64,000 nucleotides of DNA, from the NCBI GenBank assembly GCA_017461565.1, contig JAFTXQ010000003.1, positions 62,001-126,000 on the forward strand, read 5' to 3'. A program made the position numbers and the translations under genes. The notes under the pieces were generated by a model that was not told the DNA's origin, ran no database searches, and saw only the letters and a list, made by a program, of their open reading frames with translations. Positions 43,318 to 51,033 of the stretch are shown one piece after another; position 1 is the stretch's first letter; every line of letters begins with the position of its first letter. The DNA comes from Oscillospiraceae bacterium. GTDB taxonomy: Bacteria > Bacillota > Clostridia > Oscillospirales > Ruminococcaceae.

Positions 43318-43683
43318 ATGCTTACACTTGAGATCCGCAGTGCCCTTTCCGAGGTCGGACTCGACTGCACCGAGATGGTCGAACGCTTTATGGACAGCGA
43401 GGAGATGTTCCTGAAGTATTTCAAGAAATTCTTCGCCGCTGCTGACAGCGTTGTACGGGAGCTTTCCGCTGCTGTTGAGGCAGGGGATAACTCCGCTATC
43501 GAAAACCGTGCCCATGCACTGAAAGGTCTTTCAGGAAATATCGGTCTTAATGCCGTGTATAATCCAGCAAAAAAGATCGTTGATGATGTTCGTGCAGGTC
43601 AGTGCGGCGGTTTTGAGTCAGATCTTTCAAAGCTTGTGGCTGCATACGAAAGATCCAAAGCCATAGCGGAAAAGCTTGGTTAA
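43318..43683 (+). CDS. Stand-alone histidine phosphotransfer (Hpt) domain protein
   Basis: 121 residues from ATG 43318, with TGGAGG 7 nt upstream. A four-helix Hpt domain makes up nearly the whole protein; the phosphorylatable histidine is His66 in the motif RAHALKGLSGNIG, which matches the H-x-L-K-G-x-x-x consensus. Such proteins relay phosphate between a hybrid kinase and a response regulator. No kinase is nearby; the only receiver-only protein in the window is at 60232. It is 35 nt upstream of the flotillin gene and probably co-transcribed. Confidence 0.9.
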   Translation: MLTLEIRSALSEVGLDCTEMVERFMDSEEMFLKYFKKFFAAADSVVRELSAAVEAGDNSAIENRAHALKGLSGNIGLNAVYNPAKKIVDDVRAGQCGGFESDLSKLVAAYERSKAIAEKLG

Positions 43684-43718
43684 AAAGCGGTTATCCGCAG
43701 AAAGAAGAGGTAATTACC

Positions 43719-45266
43719 ATGCCAGAAGATTTAGGTTTTCTTGTTCCTATTGTAATTGTAGCGGCAATAATAATTTTTATGTTTGCCGCAGGCTATCGCA
43801 AGGCGCCTCCGGATAAGGCGTACATCATAAGCGGTCTGCGTCGTAAGGCGAAGGTCGTTGTTGGTAAGGCAACAGTAAAGCTGCCTTTCTTTGAGCGTTG
43901 CGATATTCTGGAGCTTGCTCTTATGTCTGTTGATGTTAAGACAGCACAGGCAGTTCCCACAGCTGACTACATAAACATCTCCGTTGACGCAGTTGTCAAT
44001 GTAAAGATCTCTCCCGAGCCTGAGATCATCATGAAAGCCCAGCAGAACTTCCTCAACAAGAATGTTGAGTACATCACCAAGGTTGCGAGAGAGGTTCTTG
44101 AGGGTAACATGCGTGAGATCGTTGGTCAGATGCGCCTTGAAGAGATGGTGTCCAACCGTCAGGCATTCGCTGACAAGGTTAAGATGAACGCAGATCCCGA
44201 CCTCCGTGCTATGGGTCTTGAGATCGTATCCTTCAACGTTCAGAATTTTGTTGACGATAACGGGATCATCAATGACATGGGTATCGATAACACCATGCAG
44301 ATCAAGAAAAAGGCTGCTATCTCCAAGGCAGAGGCTGAGAGAGATATCAAGATCGCACAGGCTGAAGCAAACCGCAAGGCAAACGATGCCCGTGTAGACT
44401 CTGAGACTGCTATTGCAGAGCGTGAGAACGAGCTTGCCATCAAGCAGGCTGAGCTGAAGCGTGCAGCTGATATCAAGCAGGCTGAGGCTGACGCTGCATA
44501 CACAATCCAGCAGGAAGAGCAGCGTAAGACTATCGAGATCACGACCGCTAACGCAAACCTCGCAAGACAGGAGCGTGAGGTTGAGATCAAGGCTAAGGAA
44601 GCTGAGATCAAGGAACGTGCGCTGGAAGCAGAGGTCAAGAAAACCGCCGAGGCTCAGAAGTACGCCGCTCAGCAGCGTGCCGATGCAGAGCTGTATACCA
44701 TCCAGCGTAACGCAGAAGCTAAGAAGTATGAGGATATCCAGAACGCTGAGGCTGAGCTGGAGATCAAGAAGAACGAGGCTGCCGCAATTCTGGTAACAGC
44801 CGAGAACGAGGCTGCCGCAGAAAAGGCAAGAGCAGAGGCTGCACGCTTTGCTGCAGAGCAGGAGGCTGAGGGTATCCGTGCCAAGGGTATCGCAGAGGCT
44901 GAGGCTGTACGTGCTAAGGCGCTTGCTGAGGCTGAGGGTCTTGATAAGAAGGCAGAGGCTATGAAGAAGATGGAAGAAGCCGCTGTGCTTCAGATGTACT
45001 TCGAGCAGATGCCCGCAGTTGCACAGGCTATCGCAAAGCCCCTGGAGAATGTGGACAGCATCACCATGTACGGCGACGGCAATACCGCAAAGCTGGTCAA
45101 GGATATCACAGAGGCAACCACACAGGCCTCCGCAGGTCTGCTTGACGGCCTTGGAATCGACCTCAAGACAATGGTAAATTCCTTTGTAACCGGTAAGGCT
45201 ATGGCAGCAGGAATCAACACAGAGGTTCCTCCCGCTCCCGTTGACCCCAACACACTGACTGTATAA
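43719..45266 (+). CDS. floT: Flotillin-like SPFH/band-7 protein (FloT/YuaG type)
   Basis: 515 residues. One N-terminal membrane helix (about 7-24), the SPFH domain to about 210 (YIISGLRRKAKVVVGK, SVDAVVNVKI, GNMREIVGQMRLEEM), then a long coiled coil dominated by Glu-Ala-Lys repeats (about 210-430), and a C-terminal region with the flotillin-like ending about ITMYGDG...IDLKTMVNSF. Flotillins scaffold membrane microdomains in Bacillus. The frequently linked NfeD gene (yuaF) is not adjacent. Ribosome site AAGAGGTAA. The gene is rich in repeated GAGGCTGAG words because of the Glu-Ala repeats. Confidence 0.95.
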   Translation: MPEDLGFLVPIVIVAAIIIFMFAAGYRKAPPDKAYIISGLRRKAKVVVGKATVKLPFFERCDILELALMSVDVKTAQAVPTADYINISVDAVVNVKISPEPEIIMKAQQNFLNKNVEYITKVAREVLEGNMREIVGQMRLEEMVSNRQAFADKVKMNADPDLRAMGLEIVSFNVQNFVDDNGIINDMGIDNTMQIKKKAAISKAEAERDIKIAQAEANRKANDARVDSETAIAERENELAIKQAELKRAADIKQAEADAAYTIQQEEQRKTIEITTANANLARQEREVEIKAKEAEIKERALEAEVKKTAEAQKYAAQQRADAELYTIQRNAEAKKYEDIQNAEAELEIKKNEAAAILVTAENEAAAEKARAEAARFAAEQEAEGIRAKGIAEAEAVRAKALAEAEGLDKKAEAMKKMEEAAVLQMYFEQMPAVAQAIAKPLENVDSITMYGDGNTAKLVKDITEATTQASAGLLDGLGIDLKTMVNSFVTGKAMAAGINTEVPPAPVDPNTLTV

Positions 45267-45278
45267 ACTAATAAGCAG

Positions 45279-45312
45279 GAACGGTATCACCCCAAAAGTG
45301 ATACCGTTCTTT
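45279..45312 (+). terminator. Terminator of flotillin
   Basis: Perfect 12-bp stem GAACGGTATCAC/GTGATACCGTTC with a 7-nt loop, then TTTA. Confidence 0.88.
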
Positions 45313-45324
45313 AGTATTGCAACC

Positions 45325-45362
45325 AAAAGCCGCTTGTGACATCGTCTGTCAAAGCGGCTTTT
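45325..45362. terminator. Terminator of the trxA operon (bidirectional shape)
   Basis: AAAAGCCGCTT/AAGCGGCTTTT arms with an inner TGACA/TGTCA pair; T-runs on both strands, 4 nt past the trxA stop. Confidence 0.85.
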
Positions 45363-45366
45363 ATTA

Positions 45367-45678
45367 TCATTTCAGCATTTCAAGTATATGCTCTTTGGTG
45401 CGAAGTCCTACTGCAGCATTAACTATCTTGCCGTTTCTGAACACGAGAATCGTTGGAATACTGCTTATTCCATACTGCATGGAAAGCTCGTTCTCCTCGT
45501 CGACATTTACCTTGCCGACTATCACCTTACCCTCGGTCTCCTCCGCTATCTCGGCGATAACGTGCGAAAGCATCATGCAGGGTGCGCACCAGCTTGCCCA
45601 GAAATCGACCAGCACGGTCTTGTCGCTTTTCAGCACTATCTCTTCGAAATTCTCCGAAGTAAGCTTTATCTCAGCCAT
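45367..45678 (-). CDS. trxA: Thioredoxin
   Basis: 103 residues, classic length. The redox site is WCAPC (residues 30-34, FWASWCAPCMML); the usual Gly is Ala, a variant seen in some anaerobes. The cis-proline segment is GISSIPTILVF (about 70-76) with TLLVFRNG-like strand following. It reduces protein disulfides in the cytoplasm. It follows the FTR-like protein by 20 nt, suggesting that electrons may come from ferredoxin through that protein rather than, or besides, NADPH-dependent reductase. Confidence 0.94.
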   Translation of the reverse strand: MAEIKLTSENFEEIVLKSDKTVLVDFWASWCAPCMMLSHVIAEIAEETEGKVIVGKVNVDEENELSMQYGISSIPTILVFRNGKIVNAAVGLRTKEHILEMLK

Positions 45679-45698
45679 ATCGTTCTCCTTTCTGATAT

Positions 45699-45896
45699 TT
45701 ACTTGGATTTGTAATACAACAAGCAGTGGCAGAAGCCCTCGAAATCGGGATCCTTTATCTGCTCACGGAATTCAAGGCACATACAGCGGTTTTCTTCCGT
45801 TCTCTGCAGCTTGCAGGGACAGTAGCCGCCTGTGCGCTCAAGACCCTCCTTGATCGTTTTTACTACGTTTTCATCGGGGTTGAATGTGACCTTCAT
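45699..45896 (-). CDS. Ferredoxin-thioredoxin reductase catalytic-chain-like protein
   Basis: 65 residues with six cysteines in three pairs: YCPC (26, 28), CMC (38, 40) and CHC (56, 58), plus the EFREQ...GFCHCLLYYK ending. The CPC and CHC pairs correspond to the cluster ligands and redox disulfide of FTR catalytic subunits, though spacing between pairs is not identical to the plant-type enzyme. It should hold a 4Fe-4S cluster and reduce thioredoxin with ferredoxin electrons. Directly upstream of trxA, which fits. The usual variable subunit of photosynthetic FTR is absent. Confidence 0.82.
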   Translation of the reverse strand: MKVTFNPDENVVKTIKEGLERTGGYCPCKLQRTEENRCMCLEFREQIKDPDFEGFCHCLLYYKSK

Positions 45897-45930
45897 GTGC
45901 CGCCTCCTTTATACATAGTTTGCTTTTTAT

Positions 45931-46641
45931 TTATGGTTTGATTCGCTTTGACATAGCGTCGTAGGCGATCTGTGCAGCTTCCGTGGAGATGTTGCATCCC
46001 ATGCGCCATATCGGCACTGTGCGGATAAGTCTGTCCACATATTCCAGCAGACAGGACATAAGCTCGGGGCGGGACGGGCGTATCGTCTGATTGAGTATGC
46101 TGTATACCGCCGTTGCTTCGTCCAGTAACTCGATAAAATTTGTTTCAGAGCGCTCAAGCACGCAGATACCACCCACGGGGATGCCGATATTCAAGTTCAG
46201 ATCGCTCTTTCCGCTCCAGGGAGTGCCGTAGGCGATCACCTCGTCGCCGATAAAGCGAAGCGCAGGCTTGTCGTCGTTGATTATCTGTGCACGCTCGCCA
46301 AAAAGTTTGAGCCACTGACCCGTGTGGGTGGATTTTCCCGTACCGCTGGGAGCGGAGAACAGATATGCTTTGCCGTCCACAGCTACTGCGGAGGAGTGCA
46401 GCATAAACCCGTCAAAGCCAAGCAGTGCGGTATAAAATGCGTCCGCTGTGACGATATTCTCTGCACTGTGTATCGAAGCGCAACCACGCTCCATGAGCGA
46501 ATTTATCCTTGCCTCGTTATATGGGATCAGGATATCCGCCGTATTGTCCGCACAGAGATATTTCTCAGAGCGTGACGTCATGAAATCGTGGCGGAAATCA
46601 GCTCGGACTTTCAGCCCGCAGACGTTATAGCTTTTTTCCAT
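45931..46641 (-). CDS. HPr kinase-like P-loop protein
   Basis: 236 residues. The core resembles the catalytic domain of HprK: LHSSAVAVDGKAYLFSAPSGTGKSTHT with the Walker A at 96-105, INDDKPALR (about 121-129) as the acidic motif, and YGTPWSGK. The N-terminal HPrK domain and the usual C-terminal signature are missing, so it is not the HPr regulator. Homologues of this short type occur in peptide-modification clusters, for instance as peptide serine kinases of some lasso-peptide loci. It starts 2 nt after a mini-lipoprotein gene and lies two genes from a 45-aa peptide. A peptide kinase role is a hypothesis. Confidence 0.75.
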   Translation of the reverse strand: MEKSYNVCGLKVRADFRHDFMTSRSEKYLCADNTADILIPYNEARINSLMERGCASIHSAENIVTADAFYTALLGFDGFMLHSSAVAVDGKAYLFSAPSGTGKSTHTGQWLKLFGERAQIINDDKPALRFIGDEVIAYGTPWSGKSDLNLNIGIPVGGICVLERSETNFIELLDEATAVYSILNQTIRPSRPELMSCLLEYVDRLIRTVPIWRMGCNISTEAAQIAYDAMSKRIKP

Positions 46642-46643
46642 GC

Positions 46644-46829
46644 TTATTCTCCCAGGACCTCGACAGTGCCACCGAAGCCTTCAACGTCGCCGGGCTCGTC
46701 ATAAATAACAAAGCCGCCAACCTTTCGTGTGGTGGACTGGCTGCTGCTGTCGTTATCGGGAGGGTTGCAGCCTGTAAGCGCTGCAAGTGCCGCAATGCAC
46801 AGTAGTGCAGAAATTATTCTTTTTTTCAT
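46644..46829 (-). CDS. 61-aa mini-lipoprotein
   Basis: Starts at ATG 46827-46829 behind GAGGTAAAT. It has a lipoprotein signal (MKKRIISALLCIAALAALTGC, Cys21) and a mature part of only about 40 residues, with a Ser/Gln/Thr linker and an acidic, Gly-rich tail (GFVIYDEPGDVEG... ending EVLGE). The frame ends 2 nt before the HPr kinase-like gene. It may be a surface-displayed peptide or an immunity-type partner for the 45-aa peptide upstream; neither is proven. The terminator at 46846-46872 precedes it. Confidence 0.7.
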   Translation of the reverse strand: MKKRIISALLCIAALAALTGCNPPDNDSSSQSTTRKVGGFVIYDEPGDVEGFGGTVEVLGE

Positions 46830-46845
46830 ATTTACCTCATGTAGA

Positions 46846-46872
46846 AAGCGGCAGGCCATAGACCTGCCGCTT
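46846..46872 (-). terminator. Attenuator-type terminator between the 45-aa peptide and mini-lipoprotein genes
   Basis: Perfect 10-bp stem AAGCGGCAGG/CCTGCCGCTT with a 7-nt loop. On the minus strand it ends in TTTCT, then the next ribosome site follows within 8 nt. It would leave the peptide message abundant and let some transcription through. Confidence 0.75.
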
Positions 46873-46894
46873 AATATTACTTGATCGATATGGA

Positions 46895-47032
46895 TCAGCC
46901 GTTCTGAGCCCATGTGTCAGCAGGGATAGCTGTGGGAGTGTCATCGATAACTTCGATAGCGCTGTCCATGATTGCGTCCTCGATAGCAAAGAGTGTTACT
47001 TCGAGTTCAGGTCTTGTGTACTCTAATTTCAT
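46895..47032 (-). CDS. 45-aa peptide, possible precursor peptide
   Basis: ATG 47030-47032 has a strong AAGGAGG 10 nt upstream. The N-terminus MKLEYTRPELEVTLFAIEDA resembles the short M-K-x-Y-x-x-P-x-x-E-V leader-like peptides common in Ruminococcus-type clostridia, and the C-terminal half is Asp/Thr/Pro-rich (ending PADTWAQNG). No signal peptide. It follows the secreted protein gene by 20 nt and precedes a terminator, a lipoprotein and an HPr kinase-like gene. The arrangement is that of a peptide with tailoring or display proteins, but no modification enzyme other than the kinase-like protein is seen. Confidence 0.65.
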   Translation of the reverse strand: MKLEYTRPELEVTLFAIEDAIMDSAIEVIDDTPTAIPADTWAQNG

Positions 47033-47052
47033 TGTAATTTCCTCCTTACTAA

Positions 47053-48006
47053 TTATTCAATAACGATGTCAGACCATGCCCAGTCAGCAGCGTCTGTAAC
47101 GCCGGAGATAACATAAGCAACGAATACATTGCCGTCAGCAGCCTCAGCACCGTCATACAGCTTTGTAAATGCCTTTGTTGTTGTAACCTTGAGAGATACT
47201 TCTGTGTCTACGTTCTTGATGTATACAACGCCCTTGGAAGCATCTGCGAGGTCATCCTCTGCTACCTGTGTGTAGATGTAGAGGTTGCCGTCAACCAGAG
47301 AAGCGATTGTATCGTCTGTTGTTGCAGTGTCTACATCAACAACGCCTGTGTTGCCTGTAGCTGTGCCGTTGAAGTCCTGAACGTACTTACCGTCATCGTA
47401 CTTGCCAACGATAGGTGTAACGCCCTCGGGAGCATCGGGGATCTCTTCCTCATCGGGCTCGGGATCGGGTGTGGGAGTAGGAGCAGCTGCACTTACTTTT
47501 ACGATGTTAACAGAAGCAACTGTGCAGGAAACGTGACCAGCCTGCATATTGAAGCCGATACCGTTGTACTCGTTAAGAGCGAAAGAAGACATGGGAAGGT
47601 AAACTGTACCACCTGCCGCACTTACACCTGCATTGGGCAGAACCTTAGCTTCGTTAACGATGAAGAACTGGAACCAGCCCTCAACGCCATCCCAGGACAT
47701 AAGATTATCAATAGAAACGGGATTGCCGTCGTCACCGGTGAAATCACCGATAGCGCTGAATGTAAACTTCATGTAGGTGTCGGAATCAGCGATCCAAGTA
47801 GCAAGATTCTCATCGTAGCTCTGGATCCACTGACAACCCCAAGATGCAAGGCTTGCAGAGCCGCCTTCCATGGCTGCCAGTACGGTTTCTGTGCCTGTGG
47901 GTGCAGCTGCAAGAGTAGCGGCACTAGCTGTAACGGGTGCTACAACAGTAGAAGTTACTGCTATAACCGCAGCAAGCACGCCTGCTGCTAATTTCTTAAG
48001 CTTCAT
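47053..48006 (-). CDS. Secreted two-domain protein with Thr/Pro linker, unknown
   Basis: 317 residues with a clear signal peptide ending VTASA-ATL (about residue 30). An N-terminal domain (about 35-175) is beta-rich with many Trp/Phe/Tyr, and resembles a carbohydrate-binding jelly-roll in composition. Then comes a PTPTPDPEPDEEE linker and a second beta-rich acidic domain to the end. No catalytic motif. AGGAGG ribosome site and a near-perfect promoter predict high expression. It heads the operon that also contains the 45-aa peptide, so it may be the peptide's surface partner or just a binding protein. Confidence 0.7.
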   Translation of the reverse strand: MKLKKLAAGVLAAVIAVTSTVVAPVTASAATLAAAPTGTETVLAAMEGGSASLASWGCQWIQSYDENLATWIADSDTYMKFTFSAIGDFTGDDGNPVSIDNLMSWDGVEGWFQFFIVNEAKVLPNAGVSAAGGTVYLPMSSFALNEYNGIGFNMQAGHVSCTVASVNIVKVSAAAPTPTPDPEPDEEEIPDAPEGVTPIVGKYDDGKYVQDFNGTATGNTGVVDVDTATTDDTIASLVDGNLYIYTQVAEDDLADASKGVVYIKNVDTEVSLKVTTTKAFTKLYDGAEAADGNVFVAYVISGVTDAADWAWSDIVIE

Positions 48007-48062
48007 AAGAAAAACCTCCTAAAAAAATAAATACGAATTCACCCTTTCGGGCTTATACATAC

Positions 48063-48091
48063 ATTATAGAAAAATAGCAACTGTTTGTCAA
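48063..48091 (-). promoter_or_regulatory. Strong sigma-A promoter for the secreted protein/peptide operon
   Basis: Minus strand TTGACA (48091-48086), 17 nt, TATAAT (48068-48063): a consensus match at all 12 positions. Confidence 0.9.
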
Positions 48092-48251
48092 TAAATTTTG
48101 TCCAAAATCTACTAAATGCACATATCTTTTGATACGCATATAGCTATTATGCCTACGGTTTTGTGAAACGTTTACATAACACGAACAATAGCACAAATAT
48201 GACAGAAAAGTAACAAAGTTTTACAGTTCGATTACAGCTTGCGATATATTA
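48092..48251. other. Divergent intergenic region between the two promoters
   Basis: AT-rich DNA between the leftward promoter and the glmS promoter. No ORF, riboswitch or clear palindrome was identified here. Confidence 0.4.
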
Positions 48252-48280
48252 TTGACAATTGCGCAGTTATGCTGTAAAAT
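48252..48280 (+). promoter_or_regulatory. Sigma-A promoter of glmS
   Basis: TTGACA (48252-48257), 17 nt, TAAAAT (48275-48280). The leader of about 80 nt has a CCGT-GAAA-ACGG hairpin near 48315-48326 but no glmS-ribozyme core. Confidence 0.8.
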
Positions 48281-48368
48281 AATATCATACGATACTATAT
48301 AGGGAGCATTATATCCGTGAAAACGGCATAACTATATAAATACAACAAAAACACAGGGGGAAAATATC

Positions 48369-50189
48369 ATGTGCGGAATAGTCGGTTATGTAGGAAAGCA
48401 CAGCTGTGCCGAGATACTTCTGGGCACTCTTGAAAAGCTGGAGTACCGTGGCTATGACAGTGCGGGAATAGCTGTATTCGATAACAACAATATCGAGGTC
48501 AGAAAGGCACAGGGCAGGCTTTTAAATCTGCGTGAGAAGATGGAAAAAGACGGAGTACCCAGCGGCTTTGCGGGAATAGGTCATACACGCTGGGCGACCC
48601 ACGGCGAGCCGTCGGATATAAACTCCCATCCTCATAACGGCGGCAGAGTGACCATTGTACATAACGGTATCATCGAAAACTACAAGGAGATAAAAAACTT
48701 CCTTATCGGCAAGGGCAGGCACTTTGTCAGCCAGACCGATACCGAGGTTGCGGCTCAGCTCCTTGACTACTACTATAACGGCGATCCGATAGAGTCTATC
48801 GTTGAGACAATGCACAACGTGCGTGGAAGCTTTGCGCTTGGCATCATGTTCAAGGATTTCCCCGACACTGTTTTCGCAGTAAGGAAGGAAAGCCCGCTTA
48901 TCGTCGGTATAGGTGAGAATGAGAGCTTTATTGCTTCCGATGTAACTGCGATACTCAACTACACCCGTGACTACTACCTGCTGGAGCCTAACGAGATAGC
49001 TGTTCTTTCGCCCTATGGCACCAATATCTACGACCTGCACTATAATAAGCTGGCAAAGCCGCTTATGCACGCAGACTGGGATCAGAATGCAGCTGAGAAG
49101 CAGGGATATGCGCACTTTATGCTTAAGGAGATACACGAGCAGCCCGAGGCAGTAAAGACCACCATCATGCCGAGGATTTCCGACGGTATGCCTAATCTTG
49201 AGGAGTGCGGCATTACACTTGAGATGCTCCGTGGCTTCCGCAATATCCATGTTGTGGCGTGTGGTACGGCTATGCACGCAGGACTTGTGGGACGTTATAT
49301 TATTGAGGAACTGGCACGTGTGCCTGTAAATGTAGACATCGCCTCCGAATTCCGTTACAGAAAGCCGCTTGTCACAAAGGATGACCTTGTGATAATCATT
49401 TCCCAGTCGGGCGAAACGGCTGACAGCCTTGCGGCGCTGCGACTTTCAAAGGAGCTTGGAGCAAAGACGCTCGCAATAGTAAACGCAAAGGGCAGCTCCA
49501 TTGCCCGTGAGGCAGATATGCTGATATACACCCTTGCAGGCCCCGAGATCGCTGTTGCCTCTACAAAGGCTTACATGGTGCAGATAGCTGTGATGTACCT
49601 GCTGGCGTTTTCGATAGCTCTCGCAAACGGTACGATAGACGAGGAAAAGTGCCGTGAGCTTACCGCAGAGCTCCAGAAGATGCCAGAGCGCATTGCAAAG
49701 GCGGTAGAGCTTGAGGAGAACTCACAGTATGCGGCTTCTACTCTTGTCAACGCCGAGAGCCTGCTGTACATCGGAAGAGGTCTTGACTATGCGCTCAGCA
49801 TGGAGGGCAGCCTTAAGCTTAAGGAGATAAGCTACATCCACAGTGAGAGCTATGCCGCAGGCGAGCTTAAGCATGGTACTATATCCCTTATCACCGAGGG
49901 TATGCCTGCTATTGCGGTAGTCACACAAAAAGGACTTGTAGAAAAGACCGTAAGCAATATGAAGGAGATGAAAGCACGAGGCGCTTATGTTATTGCGATA
50001 TGTGCCGAAGGCGTTTCGATAGACTCCGATGCAGCTGATTATGTTATCAGCCTTGACGAGTGTCCTGATATACTGGCGCCTATGACGGCGGTAGTGCCGC
50101 TCCAGCTTATTGCATATTACACTTCGGTGCTGAAAGGCAACGATGTCGATAAGCCGAGAAACCTTGCAAAATCCGTAACGGTAGAATAA
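48369..50189 (+). CDS. glmS: Glutamine-fructose-6-phosphate aminotransferase
   Basis: 606 residues. The N-terminal nucleophile glutaminase begins MCGIVGYVG with Cys2 exposed after Met removal, followed by RWATHG (about 77) and HNGIIENY (about 97). Two SIS isomerase domains follow (HVVACGTAMHAGLVGRYIIEE, about 297; SQSGETADS, about 345; AGELKHGTISL near 490), ending DKPRNLAKSVTVE, the family C-terminus. It makes glucosamine-6-phosphate for peptidoglycan. Ribosome site CAGGGGG. No glmS ribozyme upstream. Confidence 0.98.
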   Translation: MCGIVGYVGKHSCAEILLGTLEKLEYRGYDSAGIAVFDNNNIEVRKAQGRLLNLREKMEKDGVPSGFAGIGHTRWATHGEPSDINSHPHNGGRVTIVHNGIIENYKEIKNFLIGKGRHFVSQTDTEVAAQLLDYYYNGDPIESIVETMHNVRGSFALGIMFKDFPDTVFAVRKESPLIVGIGENESFIASDVTAILNYTRDYYLLEPNEIAVLSPYGTNIYDLHYNKLAKPLMHADWDQNAAEKQGYAHFMLKEIHEQPEAVKTTIMPRISDGMPNLEECGITLEMLRGFRNIHVVACGTAMHAGLVGRYIIEELARVPVNVDIASEFRYRKPLVTKDDLVIIISQSGETADSLAALRLSKELGAKTLAIVNAKGSSIAREADMLIYTLAGPEIAVASTKAYMVQIAVMYLLAFSIALANGTIDEEKCRELTAELQKMPERIAKAVELEENSQYAASTLVNAESLLYIGRGLDYALSMEGSLKLKEISYIHSESYAAGELKHGTISLITEGMPAIAVVTQKGLVEKTVSNMKEMKARGAYVIAICAEGVSIDSDAADYVISLDECPDILAPMTAVVPLQLIAYYTSVLKGNDVDKPRNLAKSVTVE

Positions 50190-50192
50190 ACA

Positions 50193-50228
50193 ACGGACTC
50201 CCTGAATTTTATCAGGGAGTCCGTTTCG
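50193..50228. terminator. Bidirectional terminator between glmS and proC
   Basis: Perfect 13-bp stem with arms 50193-50205 and 50212-50224 (ACGGACTCCCTGA and complement), followed by TTTC on the plus strand. Confidence 0.85.
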
Positions 50229-50234
50229 CTTATG

Positions 50235-51020
50235 TTATTGTCCCAGCTCATAAGCACGCTTGGTGCAGGCTTCGCAGGCTCTTTTCACATCTCCTGTGAT
50301 ATCGCCCTCGTACAGTTTTTCAAGACCTGCTATCGTTGTTCCTCCGGGCGAGGAGACCTGCTTTATCAGCTCATCTACGGTCATTCCGCTGTCGGTGAGC
50401 ATCTTAGCTGAGCCGACCAGCGTCTGTGCAAACAGCTTAAGCGCAGCGTCCTTATCAATGCCGACCTGAGCCGCATAGTCAATAAATCCCTTTGCATAAA
50501 GGTAAACAAATGCAGGAGAGCTGCCGTTTATCGCAATTACCTCTTTCATCTTATCGTGGGGAACCACTTCTGTTATACCGCAGCTTCCGATGACGGAGCG
50601 TGCGAAAGTGAATTCTTCGTCTGTAACAAGCTCATCACAGCTTATAGCGGAAGCTCCCAGCCCAAGCATCATAGGGGTGTTTGGCATAACAAGCACTACC
50701 TTAGCGTTTTCGATAGTGTGGGAGCGGATGAACTCCGCAGAAATGCCTGCGCATATCGAGATGAATACAGTGTCGGCAGTGACCGCAGGGGCAATGGTCT
50801 CCAGCACCTCGGCAAGCATCTGTGGCTTTACGGCAAGCAGGACATACTTGCACTGCTTAACTACTGCTGTCTCGTCATCACAGGGAACAACGGGCAGCGT
50901 AACGAGCTTTTCCGTGAATTTATCGTAGGCGAACACCTCGATGTCCATTCCGCTTTTGTTTATTCCGTTGATTATTGCGGCGCCCATATTTCCTGCGCCG
51001 ATAACGCCAAGCTTGTTCAT
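50235..51020 (-). CDS. proC: Pyrroline-5-carboxylate reductase
   Basis: 261 residues. N-terminal NAD(P)-binding motif GVIGAGNMGAAIINGI, the LAVKPQML segment (about 63-70), VLVMPNTPMMLGLGASAI (about 110-127), and the C-terminal signature SSPGGTTIAGLEKLYEGDI with GGTT at about 229-232. It makes proline from 1-pyrroline-5-carboxylate. It is 13 nt downstream of folT and appears co-transcribed with it, although the pathways are unrelated. Confidence 0.96.
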   Translation of the reverse strand: MNKLGVIGAGNMGAAIINGINKSGMDIEVFAYDKFTEKLVTLPVVPCDDETAVVKQCKYVLLAVKPQMLAEVLETIAPAVTADTVFISICAGISAEFIRSHTIENAKVVLVMPNTPMMLGLGASAISCDELVTDEEFTFARSVIGSCGITEVVPHDKMKEVIAINGSSPAFVYLYAKGFIDYAAQVGIDKDAALKLFAQTLVGSAKMLTDSGMTVDELIKQVSSPGGTTIAGLEKLYEGDITGDVKRACEACTKRAYELGQ

Positions 51021-51033
51021 AAAAATACCTCTT

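Noticed and set aside
43731..45326. 531-codon minus-strand ORF opposite flotillin
   Set aside because: Antisense of the Glu-Ala repeat region gives an artificial Leu/Ser/Cys-rich protein; flotillin on the plus strand is clear.
48281..48368. glmS ribozyme in the glmS leader
   Set aside because: The leader after the promoter is only about 80 nt and lacks the ribozyme core; only a CCGT-GAAA-ACGG hairpin is seen.
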